Source: an uncultured Actinomycetes bacterium | Lineage (GTDB): Bacteria; Actinomycetota; Acidimicrobiia; Acidimicrobiales; SZUA-35 | Reading direction: 5' to 3' | NCBI GenBank assembly: GCA_902826025.1 | Contig: CADEDH010000002.1 | Coordinates: 115,487 to 179,486 of the forward strand | Length of the DNA: 64,000 nucleotides | Shown here: in pieces, positions 1 to 8,579 of the stretch | Numbering within the stretch: the stretch's first letter is position 1 | How the letters are laid out: each line of letters begins with the position of its first letter | Program-made: the position numbers and the translations under genes | Notes under the pieces: model-generated | The model's database searches: none | The model's input: the letters and a program-made list of their open reading frames with translations, nothing else | Told to the model about the DNA's origin: nothing

Positions 1-559
1 CGTCACGGGTACCGTCGCGGTCCATCGAGGTGAGCAGGATCTCGCCCGCCCCCAGCCGTTCCACCGTGCGGGCCCATTCCACGGCATCGAGGCCGGTGGC
101 GGCCCTCCCGCCCCGCACGTAGACCTCGAACCCCGAGGCGGGGCCGTCGGCCCCCGACGACCGGCGGGCGTCGATGGCCACCACGCAGCACTGGGCCCCG
201 AACACGGCGGAGATCTCGCTCACCAGCTCGGGCCGGGCCACGGCGGCGGAGTTGACCGACACCTTGTCGGCGCCGGCCCGCAGCAGGGCCCGGGCGTCGT
301 CGACCGAGCGGATCCCGCCCCCGATGGTGAACGGGATGAACACCTGCTCGGCCACGGCGGCCGCCATGTGCACGGTGGTGTCGCGGTCTTCGTGGGAGGC
401 GGTGATGTCGAGGAAGACGAGCTCGTCGGCCCCTTCGGCGTCGTAGCGGGCGGCCAGCTCCACCGGATCGCCGGCATCGCGGATGTCGACGAAGTTGACG
501 CCCTTCACCACCCGACCCCGGTCGACATCGAGGCACGGGATCACCCGCACCGCCTTCAC
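1..559 (-). CDS. hisF: Imidazole glycerol phosphate synthase subunit HisF (3' end cut by window edge)
   Basis: Cyclase subunit of imidazole glycerol phosphate synthase. With HisH it converts PRFAR to IGP and AICAR in cytosolic histidine synthesis. The GTG start at 559 overlaps the hisA stop (GTGA). The N-terminus [20 protein letters not shown] carries the catalytic Asp of the CLD motif. The second phosphate-binding and catalytic part ends in SMDRDGTRD, where the second catalytic Asp sits, just before the window edge. About 186 of the usual 250 or so residues are present. The (beta/alpha)8 signatures FTIGGGIRS and DKVSVNSAA are clear. It is the last visible gene of the his operon. Confidence 0.97.
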   Translation of the reverse strand, partial: MKAVRVIPCLDVDRGRVVKGVNFVDIRDAGDPVELAARYDAEGADELVFLDITASHEDRDTTVHMAAAVAEQVFIPFTIGGGIRSVDDARALLRAGADKVSVNSAAVARPELVSEISAVFGAQCCVVAIDARRSSGADGPASGFEVYVRGGRAATGLDAVEWARTVERLGAGEILLTSMDRDGTRD

Positions 560-1326
560 GGCCGGCTCCCATCGGCCACCGCTGCCGCCTCGAGGGCGGC
601 GGCCAGGCCGAACGCCCCTTCGTAGAGGGCCCGGCCCACGATGACGCCGGCCAGGCGCCGGCGGCCCTCGACCTCCAGTGCGGCCAGTGAGGCGATGTGA
701 TCGAGTGTGCCGACTCCACCGGAGGCCACCACCGCCGTCCCGGTGGCCGCCGCCAACCGGGCCAGACCATCGATGTCAGGCCCTTCCAGGGTGCCGTCGC
801 GCCCTATCTCCGTGACCACCAGCGCCTCCACGCCGGAGTCGGCGAACTGGCGGGCCAGCTCGGCCGTGGTGCGCCCGGTGCGCTCGGTCCAGCCGTGGGT
901 GGCCACCTCGTCGCCCCGGGCGTCGAGGCCAACGGCCACCGCCCGGCCGGCCCGGGCCAGCTCGGCCACCAGCTCCGGCCGCTCCAGCGCCGCGGTGCCG
1001 ATCACCACCCGGTTCACGCCCAGGTCGTAGAGGGACTCGGCCGCCTCCCGGGTGCGGACCCCGCCCCCCACCTGCACCGGCACCGCCACGGCGGCGCAGA
1101 TGGCGGCGATGACGGGCCGGTTGACCGGCTCACCGGTGCGGGCGGCGTCGAGGTCGACCACGTGGAGCACGCTGGCCCCCTCGGCCACGAAGGCGGTGGC
1201 CTGGGCCACCGGATCGTCGCCGTAGACGGTTTCCCGGCCGTAGTCGCCCTGGTAGAGACGGACACACTGCCCGCCCCGGAGGTCGATGGCAGGGAAGACC
1301 CGGAACGCCGGGTCGATGGCGGTCAT
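556..1326 (-). CDS. hisA: Phosphoribosyl isomerase A (ProFAR isomerase) HisA
   Basis: Isomerises ProFAR to PRFAR, the fourth step of histidine synthesis. 256 residues, of normal length. The first strand [14 protein letters not shown] holds the catalytic Asp and the half-barrel motifs HVVDLDAA and VQVGGGVRT follow. The second catalytic Asp lies in [13 protein letters not shown]. The phosphate loop VVASGGVGT is intact. ATG at 1326 overlaps the hisH stop (ATGA) and its own TGA overlaps the hisF GTG, so translation is probably coupled. In many actinobacteria this protein (PriA) also acts in tryptophan synthesis. That dual role is possible here but cannot be decided from the sequence alone. Confidence 0.96.
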   Translation of the reverse strand: MTAIDPAFRVFPAIDLRGGQCVRLYQGDYGRETVYGDDPVAQATAFVAEGASVLHVVDLDAARTGEPVNRPVIAAICAAVAVPVQVGGGVRTREAAESLYDLGVNRVVIGTAALERPELVAELARAGRAVAVGLDARGDEVATHGWTERTGRTTAELARQFADSGVEALVVTEIGRDGTLEGPDIDGLARLAAATGTAVVASGGVGTLDHIASLAALEVEGRRRLAGVIVGRALYEGAFGLAAALEAAAVADGSRP

Positions 1327-1976
1327 GCCGTGCCCTCCAGGAGGTTGACGTAGTTCTGCAGGAGCCGCAGACCGGCCTTGTCGGACTTCTCGGGGTGGAA
1401 CTGGGTGGCCATCACGTTGTCGCGGGCCGAGGCCGCCACCACGGTGGTGCCGTACTCGGTGGTGGCGATGGCGTGGCCCGGGTCGTCGGCCGACAGGCTG
1501 TGCACGAAGTACAGCCAGGCCCCGTCCATGCCCCGCACCAGCGGGTGGACGGCACCGGTCCCCTGGGATGCACCGGTAACGGTGGTGATCACGTTCCACT
1601 GCATCTGGGGCCGCTTCACCGTCTCGGGCAGCCAGCGGATCACGCCGGGCAGGATCCCCAGACCGTCCACCCCGGGGCTCTCCTCCGACGCCTCGTACAG
1701 CAGCTGCATGCCAACACAGATCCCGAGGAACGGCCGGCCGGAGGCGGCAGCCTTGCGCGCCTCGACGTCGAGGCCGGTGTCGGCCAGGGCCCGCATGCAG
1801 GCCCCGAAGGCGCCAACGCCGGGTAGCACCACGCCGTCGGCGGCGGCGATCTCGGCCGGATCGGCGGTGAGGTGGGCGTCGGCCCCCGCCCGCTCGAGGC
1901 CCCGCTGGGCCGAACGCAGGTTGCCGATCCCGTAGTCGAGCACCGCCACCCGGGGCCGCCCGCTGACTGTTGTCAC
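1323..1976 (-). CDS. hisH: Imidazole glycerol phosphate synthase glutaminase subunit HisH
   Basis: Class I glutamine amidotransferase that supplies ammonia to HisF. 217 residues. The N-terminus VAVLDYGIGNLRSA is typical. The nucleophile Cys is in FLGICVGMQLLY, and the His and Glu of the triad are in ATQFHPEKSDKAG. The oxyanion region LPGVGAFG is present. The GTG start at 1976 overlaps the hisB stop (GTGA). An ATG-only start would remove the first strand, so GTG is preferred. Confidence 0.96.
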   Translation of the reverse strand: MTTVSGRPRVAVLDYGIGNLRSAQRGLERAGADAHLTADPAEIAAADGVVLPGVGAFGACMRALADTGLDVEARKAAASGRPFLGICVGMQLLYEASEESPGVDGLGILPGVIRWLPETVKRPQMQWNVITTVTGASQGTGAVHPLVRGMDGAWLYFVHSLSADDPGHAIATTEYGTTVVAASARDNVMATQFHPEKSDKAGLRLLQNYVNLLEGTA

Positions 1977-2572
1977 AGCGACCCCTTGGTCGAGGGGATG
2001 CCGGCGCCGGACTCCACCCGCACCGCGTCGCGCAGGCAGCGGGCCACACCCTTGAAGGAGGCCTCGATGATGTGGTGCACGTTGCGGCCCCGCTTGAGGG
2101 TGACATGGAGGGTGATCCCGGCTGCGGTGGCCAGGCTCTGGAGGGCGTGCTCGGCCAGCGACGGGTCGAACGGGGGTGTGCCCAGCGGGATGGCCTCGGG
2201 CAGCTCCACGTCCCAGACGAAGAACGGCCGGCCCGACAGGTCGAGGGCCACCTCCACCAGGGCCTCGTCGAGCGGATACAGGCCGGAGGCGAAGCGCCGC
2301 ACGCCGGCCTTGTCGCCCCACGCCTCGGCCAGGGCCTGGCCCACCACGATGGCGGTGTCCTCCACCGTGTGGTGGGCGTCGATGTGGATGTCGCCGTCGG
2401 CCTTCACCACCAGGTCGAACCCGCCGTGGCGGCCGAGCTGGTCGAGCATGTGGTCGTAGAACGGGATGCCGGTGGCGATGCTGGTGACGCCGGTGCCGTC
2501 GAGGTCGATCGACACCTCGATCGACGTCTCGGCCGTGGATCGGGTGCGGTGGCTGCGTCGGGGTGCGCTCAC
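1973..2572 (-). CDS. hisB: Imidazoleglycerol-phosphate dehydratase HisB
   Basis: Manganese-dependent dehydration of IGP to imidazole acetol phosphate. 199 residues, so this is the monofunctional dehydratase without the histidinol-phosphatase domain found in enterobacteria. The metal-binding motifs are HHTVEDTAIVVGQAL and HHIIEASFKG, and the substrate loop FYDHMLDQLGRHGG is present. Starts at GTG 2572 inside a GTGA overlap with hisC and ends in a GTGA overlap with hisH. Confidence 0.97.
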   Translation of the reverse strand: MSAPRRSHRTRSTAETSIEVSIDLDGTGVTSIATGIPFYDHMLDQLGRHGGFDLVVKADGDIHIDAHHTVEDTAIVVGQALAEAWGDKAGVRRFASGLYPLDEALVEVALDLSGRPFFVWDVELPEAIPLGTPPFDPSLAEHALQSLATAAGITLHVTLKRGRNVHHIIEASFKGVARCLRDAVRVESGAGIPSTKGSL

Positions 2573-3648
2573 GGTGCTGTCTCCTCCAGGAGCTCGGTCA
2601 TGCCGGCCAGGAACCGGTCGTTGTCGGCGGCGGTGCCCACCGTCACCCGGAGGCAACCGTCGAGCCGGTCCCAGCCCGACACGTCGCGTACCAGCACGGA
2701 GCGGTCCACCAGCCCCTGCCACACCTGGCGGCCAGGCCGGGTCGGGCGGAACAGCACGAAGTTGGCACCCGAGGGCCACACCTCGCAACCGAGTTCCCGC
2801 AGGGCGACCTCGATCCGGCCCCGCTCCTCGACGATCGACGAGACCCGCCGCTCCATGTCGTGCACGAAGCTCAGAGCGGCCAGGCCGGCCCGCTGCTTGA
2901 GGGTGTCGAGGTGGTACGGCAGCACGACCTTGTCCAGCTCACCGACCAGCCAGGCCGGGGCCAGCAGGTAACCCAGGCGGGCCCCGGCCATGGCCCAGGT
3001 CTTGGAGAAGGTGCGGGACACCACCAGGGCACGGTCGTCGTCGAGCAGGGCGGCGGCCGACCACGGAGCGAACTGGCCGTAGGCCTCGTCGACGAACAGC
3101 AGCCCGCCCACCGCTTCCACCATGGCCAGCACGGCCCGGACCGATTCCTCGGTCTCCACCGTGCCGGTGGGGTTGTTGGGCGAGCAGAGGAAGGTGACGG
3201 CCGGCCGCTCGGTGGCGATGACCCGGGCCACGTCATCGAGGTCGAGGGTGAAGTCGTCCCGCCGCTCCCCCATCACACTGACGGCACCCGTGATCCTCGC
3301 GATGTGGGCGTGCATGGCGTAGGTGGGCTCGAAGGTGGCCACCTTCCGGCCCGGGCCGGCGTAGGCCAGCAGGACGGTCTGGATCACCTCGTTCGACCCG
3401 TTGGCGCAGAACACCTGGTCGCCGTGCACCCCGTGGATGGCGGCGATGGCGGCCCGCAGGTCGGTGGCCGCCCGGTCGGGGTAGCGGTGCCACTCGACAC
3501 CAGCCACCGCCGCCTCCACCGCCCGGTTGAACGCCTCGGGTGGCGGCTCGGGGGCCTCATTGGTGTTGAGCCGCACCTCCACCGTGAGCTGGGGTGAGTG
3601 GTAGCCCTCCAGGGTCCTCAGGTCGTCTCTGACACTGGGCCGGGTCAT
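2569..3648 (-). CDS. hisC: Histidinol-phosphate aminotransferase HisC
   Basis: PLP-dependent fold-type I transaminase converting imidazole acetol phosphate to histidinol phosphate. 359 residues. The N-terminal VRLNTNEAPEPPP segment, FLCSPNNPTG in the cofactor domain and the Schiff-base Lys in SRTFSKTWAMAGARLGY are all present. The C-terminal Arg that binds the substrate phosphate lies in LRVTVGTAADNDRFL. ATG at 3648 forms an ATGA overlap with hisD. In actinobacteria some members also take phenylalanine; the sequence does not decide this. Confidence 0.95.
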   Translation of the reverse strand: MTRPSVRDDLRTLEGYHSPQLTVEVRLNTNEAPEPPPEAFNRAVEAAVAGVEWHRYPDRAATDLRAAIAAIHGVHGDQVFCANGSNEVIQTVLLAYAGPGRKVATFEPTYAMHAHIARITGAVSVMGERRDDFTLDLDDVARVIATERPAVTFLCSPNNPTGTVETEESVRAVLAMVEAVGGLLFVDEAYGQFAPWSAAALLDDDRALVVSRTFSKTWAMAGARLGYLLAPAWLVGELDKVVLPYHLDTLKQRAGLAALSFVHDMERRVSSIVEERGRIEVALRELGCEVWPSGANFVLFRPTRPGRQVWQGLVDRSVLVRDVSGWDRLDGCLRVTVGTAADNDRFLAGMTELLEETAP

Positions 3649-4976
3649 TCTGATGTCTTTCCGGTTGGTGTGGTGATCGACCTGGAGGCCAAGAGCTCCA
3701 GGCGGAGGCGTATTGAATCGGCGTGGGCGTCGAGGCCCTCGGCGTCGGCCAGGGCCACCACATGGGGGCCGAGGCGCTGGATGCCGGCGGGCTCGAGCGT
3801 CACCACGTGGTGGTCCTTGCAGAAGTCGCCGACGGTGAGGGCGCTGGCGAAGCGGGCCGACCCGTAGGTGGGCAGCACATGGCTGGGTCCGGCCACGTAA
3901 TCGCCAACCGAGGCCGGCGACCACGGGCCGCAGAAGATGGCACCGGCGTTATCAACCCGCCCGGCCAGCTCGTCGGCCCCGGCGCACTGGAGCTCCAGGT
4001 GCTCGGGGGCGATGGCGTTGACCACGGCCAAGGCGGCCGCCGGATCGTCGACCAGCACGGCGTAGCCGCCGGCCGCCAGGGTGGAGCGCACGTCGGCGGC
4101 GCGGGGGGCGTCGGCCAGGAGCCGTTCTCCGGCGGCGCACACGGCTTCGGCCACCGCCTCGTCCCAGGTGACGAGCCAGGCCAGACCGTCGGGCCCGTGC
4201 TCGGCTTGCACGATCACATCGATGGCGGCCAGCTCCGGGTTGGCGCCGGCATCGGCCACCACGACGACCTCGGAGGGACCGGCGAAGGCGGCGGCGATAC
4301 CCACCTGGCCCGCCACCTCCTGCTTGGCCAGGGCGACGTAGACGTTGCCGGGCCCAGCGATCACGTCGACCGGCCGGATCGACTCCGTGCCGTAGGCCAT
4401 GGCGGCGACGGCCTGGGCCCCTCCCACGGCGTACACCTCGGTCACCCCGGCCAGGCGGGCAGCGGCCAGCACCGAGGGAGCGATGGCCCCGATGCGGCGA
4501 TCCGGCGGCACGCACAACACGATCTCGGCCACCCCGGCCACCCGGGCCGGAACCGCCGTCATCAGCACGGTGGAGGGGTACTCGGCCCGCCCACCCGGGA
4601 CGTACAACCCCGCCCGCCCCATCGGCTTCTGATAGGCCCGGATCGTCATCCCCGGGCTCTCGACCACGTGAGGGGGCCGTACCTGGTGACGGTGGAACGC
4701 CTCGATGCCCTCGATGGCCGCCTCCATCGCCTCCCGCAGCACCGGGGCGATCCCGGTCAGGGCGGCGTCGAGCTCAGCCTCTGGGACCCGGATCGACGTG
4801 AGCGCAACCCCATCGAACCGCTCCGTCAGGCGGCACAGGGCGGCGTCGCCATCCCGCCGGACCTCGGCGATCAGGTCCCGGACCACGCCCCGCGGCCCGT
4901 CGCCGGCGATGGCCGGGCGGGGCAGCCGTCCCGCCACTCCCGTTCCCAGCCCCCGAAGGTCGAGACGGTTCAACAC
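3645..4976 (-). CDS. hisD: Histidinol dehydrogenase HisD
   Basis: Zinc- and NAD-dependent oxidation of histidinol to histidine, the last pathway step. The GTG start at 4976 gives 443 residues and an N-terminus VLNRLDLRGLG that matches actinobacterial HisD. An in-frame ATG at 5069 would add 31 residues of low-complexity sequence and is less likely. Glycine-rich YVPGGRAEYPS, the PGNVYVALAK segment and catalytic Glu-His in IAPEHLELQC are present. It is the first gene of the his block. The operon promoter should lie between it and the divergent gene starting at 5118. Confidence 0.94.
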   Translation of the reverse strand: MLNRLDLRGLGTGVAGRLPRPAIAGDGPRGVVRDLIAEVRRDGDAALCRLTERFDGVALTSIRVPEAELDAALTGIAPVLREAMEAAIEGIEAFHRHQVRPPHVVESPGMTIRAYQKPMGRAGLYVPGGRAEYPSTVLMTAVPARVAGVAEIVLCVPPDRRIGAIAPSVLAAARLAGVTEVYAVGGAQAVAAMAYGTESIRPVDVIAGPGNVYVALAKQEVAGQVGIAAAFAGPSEVVVVADAGANPELAAIDVIVQAEHGPDGLAWLVTWDEAVAEAVCAAGERLLADAPRAADVRSTLAAGGYAVLVDDPAAALAVVNAIAPEHLELQCAGADELAGRVDNAGAIFCGPWSPASVGDYVAGPSHVLPTYGSARFASALTVGDFCKDHHVVTLEPAGIQRLGPHVVALADAEGLDAHADSIRLRLELLASRSITTPTGKTSE

Positions 4977-5117
4977 GGCAGTGCGCGGATCGGGCGCCAA
5001 AGGCTGTGGTTCACCCCTCGACGCTAGCGTGGGGCGCACCCCCTCGACGCAGGTCAGAGGCGTCGCCATCCCGGCGCCGACGCCGACGCTGCGGCCCCCT
5101 GCTCCCGGAGGATGATC

Positions 5118-5306
5118 ATGGCCCTGGACCTGAGCGCTCTCGCCTCGCTGTCGTCGTCGCTCGACGAGCTGACGCTCCGCATCGGCCAGCTGGCAGCGGC
5201 CTGCGACGAGAAGGAGGAGGCGGGCCTGGCTCTCAGGGAGCTGGAGCGCCAACTGGAGGCTTCTGCCCGCCGCCTCACCAGCATCCTGCGCCAGGCAGAG
5301 CGCTGA
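5118..5306 (+). CDS. Small coiled-coil protein, unknown function
   Basis: A 62-residue acidic/basic protein that looks entirely helical, with heptad-like leucine spacing (LDELTLRIGQLAAA, then LALRELERQLEAS), so a short coiled coil is likely. A GGAGG Shine-Dalgarno at 5107-5111 sits 6 bases before ATG 5118, which favours this over the ATG at 5112. It is divergent from hisD and codon use matches its neighbours. No family was recognised and no membrane or signal segment is seen. Confidence 0.65.
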   Translation: MALDLSALASLSSSLDELTLRIGQLAAACDEKEEAGLALRELERQLEASARRLTSILRQAER

Positions 5307-5852
5307 ACGTCTTCAATAGACGAGACCATGAGTCGCTTTTAAGCACGAAATAGAATCTCTAGAAATCAGTCTATTCATAAACATTCAAGCGCACGCTGGT
5401 TGCAGCAGATACGTCCAGGCGATCGCCCACCGGCCAGCCCCATGTCGGCCCCCGGAGACCCAACCGCTTGGTCCAAACGGGGAGCAGCGTGTCGATGAAG
5501 GATCGACGTTTTCCCAGGTGAGAGCAGAAAAGGCGCTCGGCCGGACCGGCTCTGGAGCCTGGTCCGGCCGAGGCCAAAATGAACGCCGGCGCCCCACGAA
5601 CGGGGGCGCCGGCGGCGCGACACAGGGCGGCGGATCCCTGTTGTCGCTGCTACCAGGTGGCGGGAACCTGGCTGTCATCAATATAAATCGCCGCACCCAG
5701 AAGAGGGTGGATATTCAGAAAAATTTGGGGTCGATGGACACGATTACCCGACCCCTTTAGGCAAAAAGGCGCGCATCAGCCGCCGGGGCCGGGAGCTTGC
5801 TACTCTCTGCGCCCCCACGCGCCCAGTGCACCCCGATCCCGCCCCGGCGGAG
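5307..5852. other. 546-base gap without a convincing gene, with hairpins
   Basis: No reading frame here has typical codon use, a Shine-Dalgarno and a recognisable product. The first 100 bases and the stretch 5670-5770 are clearly richer in A and T than the rest of the window. It contains a 12-bp perfect hairpin at 5584-5614 and a 7-bp stem with a 15-base loop at 5727-5755 followed by CTTTAG. The hairpins could end transcripts from nth on the minus strand or from the small gene at 5118. A small RNA or degraded mobile DNA is also possible. Confidence 0.5.
5584..5614. terminator. Strong 12-bp hairpin, possible terminator
   Basis: CGCCGGCGCCCC at 5584-5595 pairs perfectly with 5603-5614 across a 7-base loop. 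On the minus strand it is followed by TTCATTTTGG, a weak T-run, so it could terminate minus-strand transcripts. It lies about 240 bases beyond the nth stop, which is far for a simple terminator. Confidence 0.45.
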
Positions 5853-6491
5853 TCAGCGAACAGAGGGGCAGAAGTCGGCCAACACGCAGCGGCCGCAGTA
5901 GGGGCGGCGGGCCACACACACCCGCCGGCCGTGGAGGATCATCCGCAGGCTGAACAGACCCCGTTCGTCCGCCGGGATCATCGGGTTCAGCACGTGCTCC
6001 ACCTTCACCGGGTCGGTCTCGGTCGTGAGCTGCAGGAGGCCGCTGAGCCGCAGCACGTGGGTGTCGACCGGGAGGCCGGGCAGGCCCAGGGCCACGCTGC
6101 GCACCACGTTGGCTGTCTTGCGCCCCACGCCGGCCAGAGCCGTGAGATCGGCCATCGCCCCCGGCACCTCGCCCCCGTGGCGCTCCACGAGTTGGGAGGC
6201 GCACGTGACGATGCTCTTCGCCTTGTTGCGGAACAGCCCGAGGCTCGAGATCAGCGGCTCCACCTCCTCGGGGGAGGCGGCGGCCAGGGCCCAGGCATCG
6301 GGATAGCGGGCGAACAGCCGGGGGGTGACCTTGTTCACCCCCACGTCGGTGGCCTGGGCCGACAGGATCGTGGCGATCAGGAGCTGGAAGGCATCGGCGT
6401 GGTCGAGCTCGCACCGGGCCTCGGGGTACTCGTCGGCCAGGAGCTGGTGGGCGCGCTGAGCGCGGCCCTTTGGGGTTCGGGGGCGAGCCAT
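5853..6491 (-). CDS. nth: Endonuclease III (Nth)
   Basis: Bifunctional DNA glycosylase/AP lyase for oxidised pyrimidines in base excision repair. 212 residues. The helix-hairpin-helix LAGVGRKTANVV carries the catalytic Lys and the catalytic Asp is in PVDTHVLRLS. The C-terminal [4Fe-4S] loop has four Cys with spacing C-X6-C-X2-C-X5-C (CVARRPYCGRCVLADFC). Divergent from mshD with only 17 bases between start codons. The AT-rich TATATA stretch there may serve both promoters. Confidence 0.96.
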   Translation of the reverse strand: MARPRTPKGRAQRAHQLLADEYPEARCELDHADAFQLLIATILSAQATDVGVNKVTPRLFARYPDAWALAAASPEEVEPLISSLGLFRNKAKSIVTCASQLVERHGGEVPGAMADLTALAGVGRKTANVVRSVALGLPGLPVDTHVLRLSGLLQLTTETDPVKVEHVLNPMIPADERGLFSLRMILHGRRVCVARRPYCGRCVLADFCPSVR

Positions 6492-6508
6492 CGGTACCTT
6501 ATATACCT
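6492..6508. promoter_or_regulatory. AT-rich divergent start region between nth and mshD
   Basis: The 17 bases between the two start codons contain the only TATATA stretch in the area. Read towards nth, TATAAG lies 6 bases before ATG, the placement expected for a -10 element of a leaderless mRNA. Read towards mshD, TACCTT at 6495-6500 is placed similarly. Neither gene has a clear Shine-Dalgarno. Leaderless transcripts are common in actinobacteria; their use here is inference. Confidence 0.35.
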
Positions 6509-7462
6509 ATGCCACCAGGCCCGTCCCACGTCACCATCAGTGTCGCCACCGCGATCACCGCGGTGCTCGGGCGCCAGGGCCGCCTGCTGTTGTCCCGGGC
6601 GGTGCCCCCCCACCTGCTCGACGACCGCTTCGACAGCTGGGCCGACGACCCCGCCGGGCATCCGCCGGGTTTCTGCGCCAGCCTCGCCTGCGACGCCGAC
6701 ACGTCGGCCGGACCACAGGGTGAACGCCAGCACGAACTCGTCGGGTTCCTGGGCGGAGGCGTGAGCCGAGGCCGGCTCCAGCTCGACGGGGTGCTCGACC
6801 CCACGGTGGACGATGCCGATCAGGTGGCCGACCGCCTGCTGGCCGCCCTCCAGCCGGCGCTCACCAGCGCCGACGCCGACCGGCTCGAGGTGTGGGGGCG
6901 CCCGGCCCAACCGTGGCACGAGGCACTGGCCGATCGTCACGGCCTCGCCCCGGTGCGGGCCCTCCACCAGATGCGATGCCCCCTGCCGGCTCCGGGCGTT
7001 GGCCCGCTTCCGTCCCGCCCCTTCCAGCCGGGTGACCTCGACGAGTTGGTGAACGTGAACAACCGGGCCTTCGTGCACCACCCGGACCAGGGGGCCAAGA
7101 CGGCCGCCGACCTGGAGGCGGCTATGGCCGAGCCCTGGTTCCGCCCCGATTGCCTGCGCATCCACGAGCGAGACGGGCGGATCGCCGGCTTCTGCTGGAC
7201 CAAGATCCACGAGCACCCCGCGCCGGAGCGGCGCCTGGGTGAGATCTACGTGATCGGGGTCGACCCCGACTTCCACGGACGGGGGCTGGGGGCGCCGATG
7301 ACGATGGCCGGCCTCGAATGGCTCCACGACCAGGGGCTCACCACCGGCATGCTCTACGTCGAGGCCGACAACGAGCCGGCGGTGCGCACCTACAACCGGC
7401 TCGGCTTCACCGTGGTCCGCACCGATCGGGCCTGGGGCCGTGCCCTGCCCGAGGCGTCGTGA
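6509..7462 (+). CDS. mshD: Mycothiol synthase MshD (GNAT acetyltransferase)
   Basis: Transfers acetyl from acetyl-CoA to Cys-GlcN-Ins, the final step of mycothiol synthesis. 317 residues with two tandem GNAT domains. The C-terminal domain has the family stretch NNRAFVHHPDQG, AGFCWTKIH, then GEIYVIGVDP and the acetyl-CoA loop FHGRGLGAPM. LYVEADNEPAVRTYNRLGF ends the fold. The N-terminal domain is more diverged, as usual in this family. ATG at 6509 is preferred over an in-frame start at 6470 that would lie inside nth. Its TGA overlaps the rlmN GTG. Mycothiol is restricted to Actinomycetota. Confidence 0.93.
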   Translation: MPPGPSHVTISVATAITAVLGRQGRLLLSRAVPPHLLDDRFDSWADDPAGHPPGFCASLACDADTSAGPQGERQHELVGFLGGGVSRGRLQLDGVLDPTVDDADQVADRLLAALQPALTSADADRLEVWGRPAQPWHEALADRHGLAPVRALHQMRCPLPAPGVGPLPSRPFQPGDLDELVNVNNRAFVHHPDQGAKTAADLEAAMAEPWFRPDCLRIHERDGRIAGFCWTKIHEHPAPERRLGEIYVIGVDPDFHGRGLGAPMTMAGLEWLHDQGLTTGMLYVEADNEPAVRTYNRLGFTVVRTDRAWGRALPEAS

Positions 7463-8574
7463 GCCTCCCCTCCCCCTGGACCCCCGACCCCGACGAGTGG
7501 CGGGAGCTGCTGGCGGGCGAGCCGGCCTACCGGGCCCGCCAGCTGTGGCAGGGCCTGTACGAGCAGGGCCTGGCCCCCTCCGAACTGTCGACCCTCCCGG
7601 CCGCCCTCCGCCACCGCCTCGACGAGGTCGTCCGGCCGTCCCTCCACCTGGAGCGGGAGCAGCGAGACCCGGCTGACGGCACGGTGAAGTGGTTGTGGGG
7701 CACCGAAGACGGGGTGGCGCTGGAGACGGTGCTGATGCCGTACCGGGACCGGGTCACCGTGTGTGTGTCGAGCCAGGCCGGCTGCGCCATGGCCTGTGGG
7801 TTCTGCGCCACTGGGCAGGCCGGCTACCAGCGCAACCTCAGCGTGGGCGAGATCCTGGAGCAGGTGGTGGCGGCTCGGGCGGCGGCCGCCCCCCGGCGGC
7901 TGTCGAACATCGTGTTCATGGGCATGGGCGAGCCGTTCGCCAACTACGACCGGGTGCTCACCGCCGTCCGCCGGATCGTCGGTGACCTGGGGATCGGGGC
8001 CCGACACGTGACCGTGTCGACCATCGGGCTGGTGCCGGGGATCGACCGCTTCGCCGCCGAGGGGCTCCAGGTGGGGCTGGCCGTGTCGCTCCACGCCGCC
8101 AACGACGAGCTGCGCTCGGAGCTGGTGCCGGTGAACCGGCGCCATCCGATTGCCGAGGTGGTGGCGGCGTCCCGCCGGTTCCGGGAGCAGACGGGACGCC
8201 GGGTGTCGTTCGAGTGGGCCATGATCGACGGGGTGAACGACCGGCCGGGCGACGCCGACGAGTTGGCGGTGGTGGCGGCCGACGCCCGGGCCCATGTGAA
8301 CCTGATCCCCCTCAACCCCACGCCGGGGTGGCCCACCACCGGCTCGCCGGCCGGCCGGATCGCCGACTTTGCCCGCCGGCTGACCGATCGGGGCATCAAC
8401 GTGACGGTCCGGGCCAACCGGGGCACCGGGATCGACGCCGCCTGCGGTCAGCTGGCGGCCGGACACCAGCCGGAGACGCCGGTGACGGTGGGGCCCCGCC
8501 GACGCCGCCCCCGGGCCGCCACACAAGTTGGCGGTCTGCGTGCACCGCCGGCGAGCGGCCCCTCCATACTGTGA
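7459..8574 (+). CDS. rlmN: Dual-specificity rRNA/tRNA adenine C2-methyltransferase RlmN
   Basis: Radical-SAM enzyme methylating A2503 of 23S rRNA and A37 of some tRNAs. 371 residues. The 4Fe-4S motif is CAMACGFC (CxxxCxxC), followed by ATGQAGYQRNL. The SAM-binding region NIVFMGMGEPFANYD and the second catalytic Cys in GIDAACGQLA are present. GTG start at 7459 overlaps the mshD stop (GTGA). A C-terminal tail of about 40 residues after the core is basic and low complexity. Confidence 0.95.
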   Translation: MSLPSPWTPDPDEWRELLAGEPAYRARQLWQGLYEQGLAPSELSTLPAALRHRLDEVVRPSLHLEREQRDPADGTVKWLWGTEDGVALETVLMPYRDRVTVCVSSQAGCAMACGFCATGQAGYQRNLSVGEILEQVVAARAAAAPRRLSNIVFMGMGEPFANYDRVLTAVRRIVGDLGIGARHVTVSTIGLVPGIDRFAAEGLQVGLAVSLHAANDELRSELVPVNRRHPIAEVVAASRRFREQTGRRVSFEWAMIDGVNDRPGDADELAVVAADARAHVNLIPLNPTPGWPTTGSPAGRIADFARRLTDRGINVTVRANRGTGIDAACGQLAAGHQPETPVTVGPRRRRPRAATQVGGLRAPPASGPSIL

Positions 8575-8579
8575 GTGCT

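Noticed and set aside
4977-5069. Longer HisD beginning at ATG 5069
   Set aside because: The extra 31 residues are low complexity and absent from family members, while VLNRLDLRG at GTG 4976 fits.
5371-5760. Several 60-100-codon open frames in the gap
   Set aside because: No Shine-Dalgarno, no family match and atypical codon use; they overlap one another and the hairpin.
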